Shown here in pieces: positions 62,801 to 64,000 of a stretch of DNA of 64,000 bases (position 1 is the first letter of the stretch; every line of letters starts with the position of its first letter). Below the pieces are notes generated by a model. That model did not search any database, was not told the origin of the DNA, and saw only the letters and a program-made list of their open reading frames with translations. The stretch spans positions 744,001-808,000 of the forward strand of contig CM034129.1 in the NCBI GenBank assembly GCA_019914995.1, written 5' to 3'. The position numbers were made by a program, and so were the translations under genes. The stretch comes from Acanthochlamys bracteata. Its lineage: Eukaryota; Streptophyta; Magnoliopsida; Pandanales; Velloziaceae.

Positions 62801-63890
62801 GAGAGAGTTTACACCATTGTAGATTAAGGTTTTATCAAACCTGCAACTCGTTAAAGAGATTCTGCACCTCCTTATTCTTAACTAAGAACTCAAAACTTCA
62901 TTCCGTCATCAGAAATAAACTTGACTAAATATAAGATTACTTAATATCTAAGAAATCTTAAAACAAATAAAACTTCGAAACCTGCTATAATTAAAACTCC
63001 TAAAGTAACTAGAACTCTAGACTCAACTTCATATCTATACTACATATAATCAACCGGATATAACTATAAACTAAATAGACTATTCTCTAGTCCACATAAA
63101 CTACACACATGACCTTCAATTCCAACAACTAACAATATATATAGGAAATACATCTAACAAAAGTTACATCTACTTTTTTGAATCGAACAACATGTCGTGT
63201 TTCAACAGCCTCATGTTTGCAGTTAGCGAGTTATAACAATCTGCATTCATCCAATCGAAAAAAGGAAACAGCAAACTTACATTTCTTGCATCATTGGAGT
63301 CACTTGTCTCCATAAATAATTTATGAGTTTGCTGAATAAAGCTGCAAACAGAAGAGCAAAAAAGAGAACTCATGTTCTATAAAATTAAAACATTTATTTT
63401 GACTTCTGTAGAGTAACCTTACCTAGGTGATAATTAAGAAAATACAAAATCGAAGGCAGACAAGATCTACTAAAGCACATCCATTCATAACAATCAATAA
63501 CATAAGAAGACAATTGAGACATATCTCTTTCTGAAACTAAAACTGAAACAGCTAAGTCTCATCCGATCATCAAAATATCTACTATCCTCACAGAAAAAAG
63601 AAATAGGCACCTGGATAGACAATACGCAAAAGCCAGAACAGTTGACAGTGACTTTACGAAGTTTAACATGCGCTGCTTGACGACTTGGCTACCTTCAGTT
63701 GGAAGTGATACAGGGTCCACAGATCTATATGAGTTACTCAAAGGTAAGATATCTGAAATATAAACATAAATCAACAGCCATTCTGAACATACCTACAAAC
63801 TAGCATTGCACCAGTCCAAAGTAATAGTGGCCGAATGTACGACATAACAATATAATGTGTTCTACTCTTTTTCCAATTGTTGTCGTTCTG
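59846..63890 (-). CDS. MSL2: Plastid mechanosensitive channel (MSL2/3-like), partial, in-frame TGA
   Basis: 3' part of a MscS-like channel of the plastid inner envelope, which relieves hypo-osmotic stress and controls plastid size and division in Arabidopsis. Exons on the minus strand: 63890-63793, 63724-63611, 63341-63281, 62644-62495, 62372-62262, 62090-61923, 61825-61712, 61170-61114 and 60676-59846. All joins keep phase; upstream exons lie beyond 64000. The pore-lining region is clear ([20 protein letters not shown]), followed by [21 protein letters not shown], the beta domain ([29 protein letters not shown]) and the C-terminal cage ([31 protein letters not shown]), then a long Ser/Thr-rich tail. 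In the exon starting at 62090, the fifth codon is TGA (62078-62076) where plant relatives have a second Trp in HVGWW. Taken literally this truncates the beta domain. The next intron begins GCAAGT. MSL2 and MSL3 cannot be told apart here. Confidence 0.85.
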
Positions 63891-64000
63891 CTGAATTTTA
63901 ATTAGTCAGAAATAATTACAAATCTCTCCAGCAATAAATAAATAAATAATAATTAATTAAATTGATGGCCAAAACAGATAACAACTCATGATGCATACTT

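Overview
This window reads as nuclear genomic DNA from a flowering plant, most likely a core eudicot. The genes are split by short GT-AG introns, intergenic DNA is very AT-rich and full of small inverted-repeat elements, and the proteins match plant-specific families (HOOKLESS1-type, ZAT10-type, RSL-type bHLH, plastid MSL channels). There are no bacterial operons, no CRISPR array and no rRNA. I did no systematic tRNA search and noticed none.

Layout, left to right: AT-rich flank with MITE copies (1-3502); formamidase / indole-3-acetamide hydrolase-like gene (+, 3503-7001, with possible further 3' exons to 9662); gene-poor stretch; HOOKLESS1-like GNAT acetyltransferase (+, 14765-16219); gene-poor stretch; single-exon ZAT10-like two-finger C2H2 repressor (-, 20646-21422); adenine phosphoribosyltransferase (-, 23724-26592); ZFPL1-like RING/TM Golgi protein (+, 29884-34452); about 6.7 kb of AT-rich DNA; RSL4-like bHLH (+, 41125-42568); RRM plus SPOC RNA-associated protein (+, 44007-50392); condensin II subunit CAP-G2 (+, 51740-56762); minus-strand coding-like blocks I cannot name (57076-59110); and the 3' part of a plastid MscS-like channel gene (-, 59846-63890, running off the right edge).

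The genes are not a pathway. They are ordinary plant genes, several tied to hormone response or growth (auxin precursor hydrolysis, apical hook, root hairs, stress repression, purine and cytokinin salvage). From memory, ZAT10, RSL4 and the RRM-SPOC gene are consecutive loci in Arabidopsis (At1g27730-50), APT1 is nearby (At1g27450), and the amidase and HLS1 genes are close together on chromosome 4 (At4g37550-80). The window therefore seems to keep ancestral eudicot gene order.

The observations most worth checking are an in-frame TGA in the MSL gene where the family has Trp, a 72-nt stop-free intron in the amidase gene, possible alternative C-termini of that gene, two GC-AG introns, a uORF just ahead of HLS1, and the unnamed minus-strand blocks. 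I saw no convincing new biological system. Exon boundaries were worked out by hand from splice consensus, reading phase and remembered family sequences.
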